Of a DNA stretch of 64,000 bases, positions 16,911 through 26,015 are shown piece after piece (the first letter of the stretch is position 1; every line of letters starts with the position of its first letter). Source of the stretch: Natrinema sp. DC36 (GTDB taxonomy: Archaea > Halobacteriota > Halobacteria > Halobacteriales > Natrialbaceae); contig NZ_CP084472.1 in assembly GCF_020405225.1 (NCBI RefSeq), positions 930,001 to 994,000 on the forward strand. Reading direction: 5' to 3'. Below the pieces are notes generated by a model. That model was not told the DNA's origin. It made no database searches and was given only the letters and a program-made list of their open reading frames with translations. The translations under genes were made by a program, and so were the position numbers.

Positions 16911-17363
16911 CTACTCTTCGCCGCCGTCGGCGAGGACGCGCTCCTCCGGCGTGGGCCGTCCCGGATGGATACCGTACCGGGCGAAGCCGTACAGCACCGT
17001 CATCGACACCGCACAGCAGACCGTCGCGCCGGCGACCGACTCGAGGACGAGGCCGGCGACCGGACCGGCGAACGCGTCGCCGACGGCGGCCGCCGCCTCG
17101 CTGTCGGGGGCGGTCGCCAGCGCGTACGGGAGAAACGTCGCGAACGCGAGCAGCCACCATCGCTTCGCCGTATGGCGGAGCTGTGTCGTGCTGTACTCCC
17201 GGGTCGTACTGGTGACGCCGGCGACGCCGAGCGCGATCAAGAGGAGCGCGGGAACCGTTCGGCGGGGGGAGTCAAAGCCGATATTACCCGCGACGCCGAG
17301 GGCGACGATCGCGATGGAGCCGGCGAGGAACGGAATCGAGCGGCTGCGGCCTGTTCGAGGCAT
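16911..17363 (-). CDS. Small membrane protein, kinase-flanking type
   Basis: 150 residues from ATG at 17363 (MPRTGRSRSIPFLAGSIAIV). About four hydrophobic segments: FLAGSIAIVALGVAGNIGF; VPALLLIALGVAGV; WWLLAFATFLPYALA; and a final VAGLVLESVAGATVCCAVSMTVLYG, then the tail GFARYGIHPGRPTPEERV. Topology and tail match the protein at 12627-13088 on the other side of the large kinase. It precedes the kinase in the direction of transcription with 77 bases between them, so cotranscription is likely. Function unknown. Confidence 0.65.
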   Translation of the reverse strand: MPRTGRSRSIPFLAGSIAIVALGVAGNIGFDSPRRTVPALLLIALGVAGVTSTTREYSTTQLRHTAKRWWLLAFATFLPYALATAPDSEAAAAVGDAFAGPVAGLVLESVAGATVCCAVSMTVLYGFARYGIHPGRPTPEERVLADGGEE

Positions 17364-17502
17364 TCTGTCCTGCGGTAGTCGCGGATTGTACAAAACTCTC
17401 GCGAAGCACCGATCACCTCGACCAAGTGACAGTCTCGGCAGCTGATCGTCTCCGACAACAAAGGACGTATTACCGATGCCCGCAACTCGAACGTGAGAAC
17501 GA

Positions 17503-18036
17503 ATGAGGGAACGCGATGGCGCCGACGCCGGGACACTCCTCCGCCGGTACTCGTCGGCTGCAGCCAAGAGACTCACCGACGTCGCATCGGGATTGCCCGG
17601 TGCCGGAATCGCAGGGCGTCTCGGACGACTCTGGCAGCGCCACGTCCGGGAGCGTCCCGACCAGTATCGCGCGTCGATCACCTTTCCGACCGCCCCGGAC
17701 CGCCCGTCGGTCGGCGAGGTCCACGGCTGGATCGAGGATCTCGAGTACGCGTTCGAGGGCCGCCTCGACGTCTACGCCCGTCGCGGGAGCATCGCGGTCG
17801 AGACGGACAGGGTCTCGGCCGAACTGTTCGACGAGACCGAGTTCGACGCGATCTGTGAGCGCATCGAGGACGGGTACAGCGGCTCACACTCGATCGCTCA
17901 TCTGAAAAAGTGGCGACGGAACGACGGACGGCTCGTGCGAGCCCACGTGATCGTGCCGGTCAAGCCGCTGTTTCCGCGCGACGAGACCGCTGATCAGGAG
18001 GGCGCTCGAGCCGCGACCGGGATCGAAGCCGACTGA
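17503..18036 (+). CDS. Hypothetical protein
   Basis: 177 residues, ATG at 17503. N-terminal amphipathic Arg-rich helix region (about 10-50), then an alpha/beta body: RASITFPTAPDRPSVGEVHGWIEDLEYAFEGRLDVYARRGSIAVETD and ERIEDGYSGSHSIAHLKKWRRNDGRLVRAHVIVPVKPLFP. No membrane segments, no zinc ligands. Amino-acid and codon use are normal for the region, so it is probably a real gene. I do not recognise the family. Divergent from the membrane protein at 16911. Confidence 0.6.
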   Translation: MRERDGADAGTLLRRYSSAAAKRLTDVASGLPGAGIAGRLGRLWQRHVRERPDQYRASITFPTAPDRPSVGEVHGWIEDLEYAFEGRLDVYARRGSIAVETDRVSAELFDETEFDAICERIEDGYSGSHSIAHLKKWRRNDGRLVRAHVIVPVKPLFPRDETADQEGARAATGIEAD

Positions 18037-18064
18037 CCGCCGTAGCGCGATTCGGCGCGTGTGC

Positions 18065-18871
18065 TCAGTCGTCGTCGCCCGGACCGGGCTCGGATCCGGG
18101 CTCGCGGTCGGTGCTCGGACTGCTTCCGGCCCGCTCGCTGCTTCGGGATCGGCTCCCGCTGGACTCGTCGTCGCTCGGGGTGACGCTGCTCGTTCGGCTC
18201 ATCCAGCCACCGATGTTCTCGGCGACGTAGTCCTTGCCGCCCCAGCCGAACGCGATGCCGGCGCCGATGGCAATCGCCGCGCCGAGCCCCCACGCGAGCG
18301 CTCGTGCGAACACGTAGAGGATGCCGACGTCGATTCCCATCGTGTCGAGACCGATGACGACCGCCGTGAAGTAGAGGAACATCCGCGTTCCGGTCGCGAA
18401 CCAGCTGGCGTAGGCGGACTGGGTCGCCGCCTGCGTTCGTTCGATGGCGTCGCCGATGAAGTCCGCGACGACGAACCCGATGGTGATGACGAGCAGTCCC
18501 GCGATGAACGCCGGCAGGTACGAGACCGCCGTCGCGATCCACTCCGACAGCAACGGGATCGCCAACGCGTTCGCCGCCGCGAGGAACGCGAGCGCGTAGA
18601 CGAACCACTTGGCCAGCGATCCGAACGCGCTCGAGACGGCCTGTTCGGTGCCGCCGAGGACGCGCCCCAGCGGCGTCTCGAGGACCATTCGGTCGAGTTC
18701 GACGCCGTCGGCGATCCGTCGGACGACGCGCGCGGCTAGTCGGCCGATGATCCAGCCGATGAAGAGGATCACCAGCGCGCCGATGATCCGCGGGAGGAAC
18801 GTGATCAGCTCCGCGATCGGGTCCTGTAGCCAGTCCGGAACCTGTGCTTGAGCGGGGTACAGTGGTGCCAT
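18065..18871 (-). CDS. Mechanosensitive-channel-like TM-helix repeat protein
   Basis: 268 residues from MAPLYPAQAQVPDW (two codons after an earlier in-frame ATG). It holds the conserved TM helix repeats found in small-conductance-channel relatives: LPRIIGALVILFIGWIIGRLAARVVRRIAD near the N terminus and YLPAFIAGLLVITIGFVVADFI in the middle, with a further GLGAAIAIGAGIAFGWGGKDYVAENIGGW glycine-rich helix that resembles the pore helix and its downstream segment. The MscS beta domain is missing; a Ser/Arg/Asp tail of about 45 residues follows instead. Osmotic or membrane-integrity role inferred. Confidence 0.8.
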   Translation of the reverse strand: MAPLYPAQAQVPDWLQDPIAELITFLPRIIGALVILFIGWIIGRLAARVVRRIADGVELDRMVLETPLGRVLGGTEQAVSSAFGSLAKWFVYALAFLAAANALAIPLLSEWIATAVSYLPAFIAGLLVITIGFVVADFIGDAIERTQAATQSAYASWFATGTRMFLYFTAVVIGLDTMGIDVGILYVFARALAWGLGAAIAIGAGIAFGWGGKDYVAENIGGWMSRTSSVTPSDDESSGSRSRSSERAGSSPSTDREPGSEPGPGDDD

Positions 18872-19616
18872 GTGCAATCGTGGTTGGTGCCGACCGCCTT
18901 TCGTAATTGAGTGCGTATTAATCGGTCACGAAACCAACCGGTTCCGATCGCCGTCGCCTCGACGATTGAAGTGTCCGTTACGGCGAATTGCGCGACGACC
19001 GTACCGTGACAGATCGTGACGGGTTCGGTCCCGGACGACAGCAGTTCCGGCGAGCGATCGCGAGACGACCCTCGAGCCGGCGGGCGATAAACGCGCTTTG
19101 TGACCGAGTTCGGAATCGGCGGCGAACAGCTATCAATCGAGTGAGAACGACTGGCGGCACCGACTGGCCGAACCTGTCCAGTTTCACTCATAGGGGCTGG
19201 TCGACGGTTCGTCGGACGGGTGGGGGTTATCACGGCCGAACGCGACCGGTTTCGACACGGTAAGTGGCCGTCGTTGCCAGCGCTCAGCGGATCTCGATAC
19301 TCCAACTGTGGGGCGAATCGATTGGACGAACAACCGTTTCATAGCCAACTGTTCAAAATAATCCTCGGAATTTTGTGTCGATTCGTTCATCTCGACGGAA
19401 TGGGTCGGGTAGAGAGACCGGGAACCCCCACGAACACCGCCGGGCTCGGTAACCAACAATTACCGAGTTCGACGCGTCGACGCCGCCGGCGCCCCGAATT
19501 CGCATCCCGGCTCCGTCGGATTCGACGCTGGGACTGCGATCGGCGTCCGATCCGGGTTCGCTCGCGGGGCTGCCGTCAGCCACACGTTATTGGTGGTTCG
19601 CACACGAAACGCTCCC
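18872..19616. other. Long intergenic region without recognised genes
   Basis: 745 bases. Open frames exist on both strands (for example a minus-strand frame at 19184-19390 beginning MNESTQNSEDYFEQL), but I find no family motif, no convincing promoter and no RNA structure. AT content rises around 19320-19380. I leave it unassigned. Confidence 0.4.
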
Positions 19617-20387
19617 ATGTACCTCGGCGACGAAGCGTGGCCCGACCTCGAGTCGTATTTCGAATCGGAATCGCTCGCACTGGTCCCACTGGGATCGACG
19701 GAACAGCACGGGCCGCACCTGCCGGAGGCGACAGATCACCTGATCGGCGAAGCGTTCGCGCGGGCGGTCGCGGATCGGACGGGCTACCTCTGTACGCCGA
19801 CGATCAACGTCGGCGTCAGCGGCCACCATCGGCAGTTCCACGGGACGATGTGGGTCGAGCCGCCGGCGTTCCGACAGTATATGGAATCGCTGACTCGAAA
19901 CCTCACGTCGCACGGGATCGACCGGGTGATCTACGTCAACGCCCACGGCGGGAACGTCCCCCACCTGCGCGAGGTCGGGGCACGCCTTCGGCAGGACGAA
20001 GTCGCCTACGCAATCGAGTGGATGTGGAACGATTCGATCCCGGAACTCGTCGACGACCTGTTCGAACAGAACGGCCCCCACGGCGGCCCGAAGGAGACCG
20101 CCCTGATCCAGTACCTCGAGCCGGAGTTAGTTCACGACGACCGACTCGAGGAGGCCAGGGACACCGGAATCCCGGACGTCGAAGCGGCCGAGACGATCAA
20201 ACACGGCTCGCGAACGTTCTACGACGCGGCCGACAATACGAACAACGGCGTGTTGGGCGATCAGACGGATGCGACGGCGGCGAAGGGTGAGCAACTGTTC
20301 GAGGCGGCGAGTGACCAGCTCGTCCGGCTCTGTGAGTGGCTGGCGGCCCAGGAGTTCGAGGACCTGCTTCCACGGGAGCACGTTTGA
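19617..20387 (+). CDS. Creatininase-family hydrolase (possible ArfB)
   Basis: 256 residues from ATG at 19617 (MYLGDEAWPDLESY). Creatininase-fold metal motifs are complete: VPLGSTEQHGPHLPEATDH (Glu, His and Asp ligands, about 31-49), VNAHGGN near 116 and a downstream HGGPKET segment with the conserved Glu. The family hydrolyses amide or formamide bonds with divalent metals. In archaea it includes ArfB, the deformylase that follows ArfA in riboflavin/F420 synthesis; generic creatininase-like amidase is equally possible. Confidence 0.8.
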   Translation: MYLGDEAWPDLESYFESESLALVPLGSTEQHGPHLPEATDHLIGEAFARAVADRTGYLCTPTINVGVSGHHRQFHGTMWVEPPAFRQYMESLTRNLTSHGIDRVIYVNAHGGNVPHLREVGARLRQDEVAYAIEWMWNDSIPELVDDLFEQNGPHGGPKETALIQYLEPELVHDDRLEEARDTGIPDVEAAETIKHGSRTFYDAADNTNNGVLGDQTDATAAKGEQLFEAASDQLVRLCEWLAAQEFEDLLPREHV

Positions 20388-20475
20388 GCTGGAAGGAAAC
20401 GCGGCTACACTGGAAGCAAGCACCGCTGTCCCAGTCGGTTCTCGAGGCGCATCGACGGCCGCTCGTGATGATAAT

Positions 20476-20484
20476 CCTTAATAG
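20476..20484 (+). promoter_or_regulatory. TATA box of the NikR-like gene
   Basis: CCTTAATAG, about 26 nt before the ATG at 20506; the gene is probably leaderless. Confidence 0.5.
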
Positions 20485-20505
20485 CTGCAGCGGAAAGTTT
20501 ATTAT

Positions 20506-20931
20506 ATGGCAGTTGTCAGCGTTTCGATGCCGGACGAACTCTTGGAGCGGCTCGATCAGTTCGCCGAAGAGCACGGGTATACCGGTCGGAGCGAAGTCGT
20601 CAGGGAGGCCTCGCGAAACCTGTTGGGCGAGTTCGAGGATACCCGGCTGGAAGAGCGCGATCTGATGGGAATCGTCACGGTGTTGTTCGATTACGAGACG
20701 ACGAGCGTCGAGGAACGGATGATGCACCTGCGCCACGAACACGAAAGTCTCGTCGCGTCGAACTTTCACAGCCACGTCGGTAACCACTACTGCATGGAAC
20801 TGTTCGTCCTCGAGGGAGAACTCGAGGATATCTCGGCGTTCGTCGGAAAGATTCGAGCGACCAAGGACGCGCTGACGGTCGACTACTCGGTCATGCCGGT
20901 CGACAGTTTCGATCCGCTCGCTCAGGGGTAG
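20506..20931 (+). CDS. NikR-like ribbon-helix-helix regulator
   Basis: 141 residues. N-terminal ribbon-helix-helix DNA-binding domain ([20 protein letters not shown] then [14 protein letters not shown]), C-terminal ACT-like metal domain. Using E. coli NikR spacing, all four nickel ligands are seen: His in RHEHES (H76-like), HSH (H87/H89-like) and Cys six residues later in VGNHYC (C95-like). It should therefore act as a nickel- or cobalt-responsive repressor. No nickel transporter is adjacent; the one in the window lies at 29896-30708 next to a second NikR-like gene. Confidence 0.85.
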   Translation: MAVVSVSMPDELLERLDQFAEEHGYTGRSEVVREASRNLLGEFEDTRLEERDLMGIVTVLFDYETTSVEERMMHLRHEHESLVASNFHSHVGNHYCMELFVLEGELEDISAFVGKIRATKDALTVDYSVMPVDSFDPLAQG

Positions 20932-21077
20932 GATCGCGAGACGAATCTGGACGACGCGGACCGCACATACCACTACCCAGAATTCGTGATGGGTGAGTGA
21001 CGGGAAATTTCGGCGAATTCCGCAAACAAAGCCAGTCAACAGTATAGTTTTACTGTCGTCCTCACGTAAGGGTCCGT

Positions 21078-21455
21078 ATGACATACCGGAAGGTCAACTA
21101 CGAGGAGGTCGAGCAGGTCTCGAGCGCGATGCACGTACTGAGCGATCCGCTCGAAACGGAGCAGGTTGGGGTAACGGTGGCTCGCTGCGATCCGGGCTGG
21201 AAGAGCAAGCCCCACGATCACACGGACAACGACCACGAGGAGATCTACGTCCTCATCGAGGGGGAGGCGACGGTCGTCGTCGACGACGAACCGGTCGCGA
21301 TGGAAACCGGCGACGCGCTGTGGATCCCGCCGTCATCGACCCGACAGATCCGCAACGGCGACAGCGAAAGCGCGTTCGTTCTCGTGAGCGCGCCGAGCAT
21401 CGCTGACGACGAGGGCGACGGCGACGAGTGGCTCCTGTCGGGATTCGCCGGGTAG
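21078..21455 (+). CDS. Cupin-domain protein
   Basis: 125 residues. A single cupin barrel: motif 1 KPHDHTDNDHEEIYVLIEGEATV (metal-binding His/His/Glu set) and motif 2 METGDALWIPPSSTRQIRNG. The first motif has two or three histidines and a glutamate, so metal binding is likely. Substrate unknown. A TATA-like AGTATAGTTTTAC at 21040-21052 lies about 30 nt upstream of the ATG, suggesting a near-leaderless transcript. Confidence 0.85.
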   Translation: MTYRKVNYEEVEQVSSAMHVLSDPLETEQVGVTVARCDPGWKSKPHDHTDNDHEEIYVLIEGEATVVVDDEPVAMETGDALWIPPSSTRQIRNGDSESAFVLVSAPSIADDEGDGDEWLLSGFAG

Positions 21456-21576
21456 GTCTCGCTCGGTGACGGGACGGCCGTGGCGTCTGGAACCGCAAAG
21501 AGGCAGGACGGTTTAGTGGCCCCGCGTCGTCACCTCCCGTAGGTGAGTCTCGATCTACTCGAAACATCACGCGGCC

Positions 21577-22023
21577 GTGTCGCTCGTCGTCGCCGGGGTT
21601 CTGACCGCACTGCTCCCGTCGATAACGCTCTTCGGCCAGTCGGTCCCCGCCGCGGCCGTCGTCGCCTACGGCACCGCAGTCGGCGTCTTCATCGATCTCG
21701 ATCACTTCCTCATCGCTCGTCTCAAGACCGGCGACTGGGACGCCGTTCGGTTCTGTCTCACCGATCCGGGTGCGGCCGTCACGGACCAGTCGAAAATTTT
21801 CGAGCCCGGTGACGTCGGTGTCCTCTCGCGACTGTTGAGCCACGTCGTCCTGACCGGAATCGCGGTCCCGGTGATCGCCATCGCCAGCGTTCCCCTCGCC
21901 ATCGTCACCGGCGGCGTTCTCTACGCTCACCTGCTCGCCGATCTCGTCTGGGATATCACCCTGCTCGAGGACCACGCGGACGCGGCGACATCTGTCGACG
22001 ACCTCGCGCGGATGTTCGGCTAG
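21577..22023 (+). CDS. Small membrane protein with LDHF motif
   Basis: 148 residues as read from a GTG at 21577. The frame is open back to a TGA at 21544-21546 and would add YSKHHAAV before the first membrane segment, but no standard start codon exists there, so the N terminus is uncertain. Hydrophobic segments: SLVVAGVLTALLPSITLFG; AAAVVAYGTAVGVFIDLDHFLIA; and LLSHVVLTGIAVPVIAIASVPLAIVTGGVLYAHLLADLVWDI. The IDLDHF motif in a membrane helix and a late HLLADLVWD resemble DUF457-type membrane-bound hydrolases. Function unknown. Confidence 0.65.
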   Translation: MSLVVAGVLTALLPSITLFGQSVPAAAVVAYGTAVGVFIDLDHFLIARLKTGDWDAVRFCLTDPGAAVTDQSKIFEPGDVGVLSRLLSHVVLTGIAVPVIAIASVPLAIVTGGVLYAHLLADLVWDITLLEDHADAATSVDDLARMFG

Positions 22024-22126
22024 GGACGACCCGGCGATGCGCCGTCGAACCACGTCGCGCGCAGCGTCTTCTCAGGTTGCATTGTTCGACCGCGGCTATT
22101 TGCACCGTGCGACCGTTTCACGGGAC

Positions 22127-23278
22127 ATGGAGCTACTCGACGAGAGCATCGTTCCGGAGCACGCTCGAGACGTCAAGGCCGAGGCCCGCGAGTTCGCCCG
22201 CGAACGGATCAAACCTACTGCTCAGGAGTACTTTCAGTCCGGCGAGTACCCCGAGGAGATCCTCGAGGCTGGCCAGGAAGCAGACCTCGTTGCACAGGAC
22301 ATTCCAGAAGAGTGGGGTGGCCGGGGGCTCGATCTGGCGCAGTTGCTCGCGATCACGGAGGAGTTCTACCGGGCCGACGCGGGGATCGCGCTGACGTTGC
22401 AGTTGGCGAGTTTCGGCTGCGAGATTACCTACGAACACGGCACCGACGAGCAGTGCGAGGAGTATATCCGACCGGTGGCGGAAGGAGAACAGCGTTCGGG
22501 GCTGGCGGTGTCGGAACCCGACACGGGCAGCGATCTCTCGGGGATGCAGACCCGAGCGGAGAAAGATGGCGACGAGTACGTCATCAACGGCGAGAAGTAC
22601 TGGATCGGCAACGGGGTCGAAGCGGACTGGATAACGCTCTACGCCCGCACCGGAGACGACGAGGACAATCCCTACGGGAACCACTCGATGATCATCGTCC
22701 CGACCGATACCGACGGCTACGAAGCCGAGCACATCCCCGAGAAGATGGCGATGCGCGCCTCGAAGCAGGCGCACATCGAGTTCGACGATTGCCGGGTTCC
22801 CGAAGAAAACCTGATCGGCGAGGAGGGTGACGGCTTCATGCTGCTCGCGGACTTCTTCAATCACGGTCGCGTCGCCGTCGCCGGTCACGGGCTTGGCATC
22901 GCGGCGGCCGCCATCGAGGAGGCCTGGGAGTTCACACACGACCGCGAGGAGTTCGGGAAGACGATCAGCGACTTCCAGGCCGTCCAGCACGGCCTGGCCG
23001 ACATGCTCCTCGAGTTCGAGAGCGCCCGAACGCTCACCTGGCGCGCCCGCGAGAAGGTCGCGAACGAAGACAACGCGGGGTACTGGGCCGCGATGGCGAA
23101 GACGAAGGCGACCGAGACGGCCGTCGAGGTGTCCGAGCAGAGCATGCAGTTCCACGGCGGCCGCTCGATCCTCGACGAGCGACGGATCGCCCGCGTCTTC
23201 CGCGACGCCCGTATCCCGGTCATCTACGAGGGGGCGAACGAAATTCAGCGCAACCTCATTTACGGACAGGCTCCCTGA
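22127..23278 (+). CDS. Acyl-CoA dehydrogenase
   Basis: 383 residues from ATG at 22127 (MELLDESIVPEHARD); an in-frame ATG at 22037 would add 30 residues outside the family. FAD-dependent dehydrogenase: three-domain architecture with GLAVSEPDTGSDLSGMQTRAEKDGDEY (acyl-CoA/FAD loop), YWIGNGVEADWITLYART, the helical C-terminal domain ending QFHGGRSILDERRIARVFRDARI and VIYEGANEIQRNLI (flavin-binding motif). It introduces the trans-2 double bond into acyl-CoA thioesters, passing electrons to ETF. A paralogue lies at 28364. Alone in its unit. Confidence 0.9.
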   Translation: MELLDESIVPEHARDVKAEAREFARERIKPTAQEYFQSGEYPEEILEAGQEADLVAQDIPEEWGGRGLDLAQLLAITEEFYRADAGIALTLQLASFGCEITYEHGTDEQCEEYIRPVAEGEQRSGLAVSEPDTGSDLSGMQTRAEKDGDEYVINGEKYWIGNGVEADWITLYARTGDDEDNPYGNHSMIIVPTDTDGYEAEHIPEKMAMRASKQAHIEFDDCRVPEENLIGEEGDGFMLLADFFNHGRVAVAGHGLGIAAAAIEEAWEFTHDREEFGKTISDFQAVQHGLADMLLEFESARTLTWRAREKVANEDNAGYWAAMAKTKATETAVEVSEQSMQFHGGRSILDERRIARVFRDARIPVIYEGANEIQRNLIYGQAP

Positions 23279-23445
23279 TCGACGGCTGCGGTCCCGTCGA
23301 CCGCAGCGACGACCCGATTCGGCAGTCACCCACGGCGACGCCACTGTCACACGTCGGCCGAAAGAACAATCTCGGTCGATAACATGAGATCGAGCAGACT
23401 AACTACTGTGGTGCTCGAGATGACACTTGTCCACACTCTCCCGTT

Positions 23446-25446
23446 ATGAGTCGGCCACGTGTGCTCTGTGTGAGCGGCGATCGTTCGACACGAGCGGCCG
23501 TCACGCTCTCGCTGACGGACGCCCCTGTCGACGTCGTCATCGCCCAGCGGCCCGCAGCGGCGATCGACCGACTCGAGCGGGAAGGGATCGACGCGGTCGT
23601 CATCGACGCGAGCACGGTGTCGGACGTGCCGGCGCTCGTCGATACCGTCGAGTCCGAGGCCCCGGAGACGCCGACGTTCGTCTCCTGGGGGGCGAGCGAC
23701 GACGGTGGTGGGGTGTTGAGCGAAGTGATCGTCCGGGCTGCGGAGATCGAACCGGGAGCGCAGCTGGCGGCCGCCATCACCGATCGACTCGACGACGGCT
23801 CGAGCGCGGCACTCCCGAGAGCGGGCGACCCGAACACGAGCGATCTCACGACCGAGACGGCGGCGTCAGTCGGAGAGTTGCCCGCTGAGCTCGCCGGAAT
23901 CGTCGGTGCCGTTCGCCGCCGGCTGGTCGACGCGACCTCGCCGCTGGTAGTCGAACGGGTGCTCCGCGAGGAGTTGACCGGCAGCGATCGATTCGCGTTC
24001 GCCTGGGTCGGCGAGTACGACCGCGGCGAACGCGGGATCGTCCCGTGGCTGTCGGATCCCGAGGCGATGGCGTGGTCGCTCCACCGAACCGTCAGTATCG
24101 GCGACGGCGAGCAGCCGCTGCTCGAGCGAGCGATACACAGTGGGGAGATTCAGTATCGGCGGTACGGCGAAGACGATAGCGATGCCGTCCCGTTCGGTGA
24201 CCGTGCGTTCGAGCGCGGCGCTCGATCGGTCGCCGTTGCACCCCTCGCGGCGCGCGGTGAGCTGTACGGAGTGACGGTCGTCTACGCGACGGAGCCGATT
24301 TCCGCACGCGAACGGGATGCGATCCAGGTGATCGCCGCGACCGCGTCCCACGTCCTCGAGACGATCGCCGTTCGCGGCCGCCTCGACCAGCGAGAACGCG
24401 CCCTCCACCGGTACGAGCGACTCGTCGAAACGGCCGGCGACGGAATGTACGTCCTCGACGACGCGGGTCACTTCACGACCGTCAACGACGCTCTCGTCGA
24501 GATGACCGGCTACAGCCGCGAGGGGCTGCTCGGTGAACACGCGTCGATCCTGTTCGATCGCGAGGACGTCACCGCCGCGACGGCCCTCATCCGATCGCTA
24601 CTCGAGGCCGAGAACCACACCGAAACCATCGAACTGCCGCTCGAGACGAAAGCCGGCGAGCGGATCCCCTGCGAGGCCCAGATCGCGGTCCTCGTTCCCG
24701 ACGGCGAGTTTCTCGGCTCGGTGGGCGTCCTCCGCAACATCACGGAGCGAAAGCGAAGCGAACGAAAACTTCGCGAACGCAACGAGCGACTCGATACGTT
24801 CGCTCGGATCGTCAGCCACGACCTCCGCAATCCGCTCGGCGTCGCTCAAGGCTACCTCGAACTCCTCGAGGAGACCGGGGACGTCGAGCACGCCGAAAAG
24901 ACCCGCGAGGGACTCGATCGGATGGAGTCGATCATCGAGGACGTACTGGCCATCGCCCGCGAGGGCGACTGGGCCGCAGACACCGACCCCACCGATCTCG
25001 AGTCGATCGCTCACGACGCGTGGGATCACGTCTCGACCGCGGAGGCGACGCTGTCGGTCACGGGCACGATGACGATCGAGGCCGACCGTTCGCGACTCCT
25101 GCGGCTCCTCGAGAACTGCTTCCGGAACAGTATCGAACACGGTGACACGACCGAGACCGTTCGCGTCGGACCGCTCGAGCGAGACGGGGGAGACGAGCGT
25201 GACAGGCGAGACGGCCGTCGCCAACGGGACGGACGCGCCCGGGGATTCTTCATCGAAGACGACGGAGAGGGACTCCCCGAAGAACTCCGAGACGAAATCT
25301 TCGATCCGTCAGTTTCGTCGTCGACGGAGGGGCTCGGAATCGGGCTCTGGATCGTCAGAGAAGTCGCTACCGGACACGGATGGTCGGTCGTCGCGACCGA
25401 AAGCGAGAGTGGAGGGGCTCGGTTCGAGTTCGAAATCGGCGTCTAG
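23446..25446 (+). CDS. GAF/PAS sensor histidine kinase
   Basis: 666 residues. Residues 1-115 look like a degenerate receiver domain (RVLCVSGDRSTRAAV, phospho-acceptor region VVIDAST without a clear acceptor Asp set). GAF about 150-300, PAS about 325-440 (RYERLVETAGDGMYVLDDAGHFTTVNDA), HisKA with H-box VSHDLRNPLGV, HATPase_c with LENCFRNSIEHG, DDGEGLP and GLGIGLWIV. An odd Arg/Asp-rich insert (DGGDERDRRDGRRQRDGRARG) sits between N-box and G1. Convergent with the HalX regulator at 25443-26015, overlapping it by four bases, so the pair is probably a two-component system. Confidence 0.88.
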   Translation: MSRPRVLCVSGDRSTRAAVTLSLTDAPVDVVIAQRPAAAIDRLEREGIDAVVIDASTVSDVPALVDTVESEAPETPTFVSWGASDDGGGVLSEVIVRAAEIEPGAQLAAAITDRLDDGSSAALPRAGDPNTSDLTTETAASVGELPAELAGIVGAVRRRLVDATSPLVVERVLREELTGSDRFAFAWVGEYDRGERGIVPWLSDPEAMAWSLHRTVSIGDGEQPLLERAIHSGEIQYRRYGEDDSDAVPFGDRAFERGARSVAVAPLAARGELYGVTVVYATEPISARERDAIQVIAATASHVLETIAVRGRLDQRERALHRYERLVETAGDGMYVLDDAGHFTTVNDALVEMTGYSREGLLGEHASILFDREDVTAATALIRSLLEAENHTETIELPLETKAGERIPCEAQIAVLVPDGEFLGSVGVLRNITERKRSERKLRERNERLDTFARIVSHDLRNPLGVAQGYLELLEETGDVEHAEKTREGLDRMESIIEDVLAIAREGDWAADTDPTDLESIAHDAWDHVSTAEATLSVTGTMTIEADRSRLLRLLENCFRNSIEHGDTTETVRVGPLERDGGDERDRRDGRRQRDGRARGFFIEDDGEGLPEELRDEIFDPSVSSSTEGLGIGLWIVREVATGHGWSVVATESESGGARFEFEIGV

Positions 25447-26015
25447 TTCTCGGACTGGAGGTCTTGAAATGCGCCGACGAAATCGTCGTGGGAGGACATT
25501 CCGGAGACCGTCTCGTCGACGCGCTGCTCGAGCTCCGCGACGCGGTCGGTGAGGTCCTGATACTCCTCGTTGTTCGCGAGTTCTCGGTCGGCCTTCTCGG
25601 ACTCCAGTAGCGCCTTCTTCGAGACGAGCGCGTAGTACTCCTGTATATCGGACTCGTAGTCGGAACGGTCGGCGACGTCGTCGACCATATCGACGAGTTC
25701 GTCCTTCGAGACCGGTTTGACGAGGTAGTCGTCGAACCCCATCTCGATGATGTCGAAGTCCGGATCGACCGCCGTCACCATAACCACCCGCGAATCGTAG
25801 CCCTGCTCGCGGATCTGCTCGAGGACTTCGTCGCCGGAGAGACCGGGCATCCGCCGGTCGAGAAGCACGACTTCGACGGAGTCGGCCATCTTCTCGAGCG
25901 CCTCTTCACCGTCGTAGGCCGTTTCGACGTCCCAGTCGGCCTGTAGCCAGGCGGCGAACAGGTCCGCGAGCCGAGCCTCGTCGTCGACGACGAGCACCTC
26001 GGGCCCGTCACTCAT
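25443..26015 (-). CDS. HalX-domain response regulator
   Basis: 190 residues. Receiver domain 1-118: acidic pocket VVDDEARLADLF, phospho-acceptor Asp in VVLLDRRMPGLSGDE (about residue 52), Thr in VVMVTAVD and conserved Lys in YLVKPVSKDEL. The HalX domain (about 120-190) is the Glu-rich helical hairpin beginning YYALVSKKALLESEKADREL. HalX domains are haloarchaeal output or dimerisation modules without a DNA-binding fold. Paired tail to tail with the kinase at 23446. A close paralogue is at 45574-46161. Confidence 0.9.
   Translation of the reverse strand: MSDGPEVLVVDDEARLADLFAAWLQADWDVETAYDGEEALEKMADSVEVVLLDRRMPGLSGDEVLEQIREQGYDSRVVMVTAVDPDFDIIEMGFDDYLVKPVSKDELVDMVDDVADRSDYESDIQEYYALVSKKALLESEKADRELANNEEYQDLTDRVAELEQRVDETVSGMSSHDDFVGAFQDLQSEN

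Noticed and set aside
16834-17160. Upstream extension of the large kinase frame by 109 codons.
   Set aside because: The residues are Arg-rich and overlap the antisense phase of the membrane protein gene; the first PAS domain begins after ATG 16833.
19184-19390. Minus-strand frame beginning MNESTQNSEDYFEQL.
   Set aside because: The first 15 residues look natural, but the rest is Arg/Ser/Pro-rich with no conserved pattern and no promoter.
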